Assembly: GCA_012032345.1 (NCBI GenBank)
Contig: JAAUQI010000004.1
Span: 1 to 64,000, forward strand
Reading direction: 5' to 3'
From: Leptolyngbyaceae cyanobacterium RM1_1_2
GTDB lineage: Bacteria; Cyanobacteriota; Cyanobacteriia; Phormidesmidales; Phormidesmidaceae
Length of the DNA: 64,000 bases
Shown: piece after piece, positions 63,524 to 64,000 of the stretch
Position numbering within the stretch: the stretch's first letter is position 1
Layout: each line of letters begins with the position of its first letter
Program-made: the position numbers and the translations under genes
Notes under the pieces: generated by a model
The model's database searches: none
Seen by the model: only the letters and a program-made list of their open reading frames with translations
Told to the model about the DNA's origin: nothing

Positions 63524-64000
<477 letters not shown>

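Overview
The window is chromosomal DNA from a cyanobacterium. HIP1 octamers (GCGATCGC and its variants) are scattered everywhere, and many genes are typical of cyanobacteria: ndhS, cpcF, a CpcT/CpeT-like gene, thf1/psb29, CyanoP, Ycf33, a Ycf29/Rre1-like regulator and an NdbB-like NDH-2. The pseudopilin part of the hormogonium polysaccharide locus (hpsA, hpsB, hpsC and a FimT-like pseudopilin) points to a motile filamentous form. Leptolyngbya- or Nodosilinea-type organisms fit, but the species cannot be fixed from the sequence alone.

Layout. 1-0.65 kb: the broken end of an IS630 transposase. 0.9-13.6 kb: housekeeping genes (PG-binding protein, aroE, Ser/Thr kinase-CHASE2, response regulator, GH3 hexosaminidase, rbfA, ycf33, dam, phosphopantetheinyl transferase, NDH-2, HTTM-DCC membrane protein). 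13.6-16.5 kb: a variable stretch with two broken Uma2 genes, a PEP-CTERM propeller, a dispersed hairpin repeat and a possible structured RNA. 16.9-23.9 kb: the hps pseudopilin cluster. 25.3-27.3 kb: a cobalamin riboswitch followed by a HupE-type metal transporter and a CobW GTPase. 27.3-58.7 kb: a dense core region covering phycobilisome lyase and photosystem II assembly factors, hemF, mrp-rodA, ndhS, maf, CyanoP, M20 amidohydrolase, recJ, L,D-transpeptidase, ComFB, two M23 peptidases, hfq, dapF-surE, a permease pair, birA and DHNA-CoA thioesterase. 58.8-64 kb: a defence island with Uma2, a two-repeat CRISPR remnant, cas2, a cas4-cas1 fusion, a second Uma2, cas5 and a RelE/ParE-type toxin-antitoxin pair that runs off the window.

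Two points matter most to a reader. First, seven gene breaks look like the loss of a single base from a short same-base run (IS630, HTTM-DCC, hpsA twice, hpsB, rodA, one M23 peptidase). All are deletions and some hit genes expected to be needed, so under-called homopolymers in the assembly are more likely than real decay. I annotate those genes across the break. Second, the cas locus at the right end has an unusual order: the toxin-antitoxin pair lies 6 bp upstream of cas5, a Uma2 nuclease flanked by 15-bp direct repeats separates cas5 from the adaptation genes, and the adjacent CRISPR is reduced to two repeats. No cas3, cas7 or cas8 is visible inside the window.
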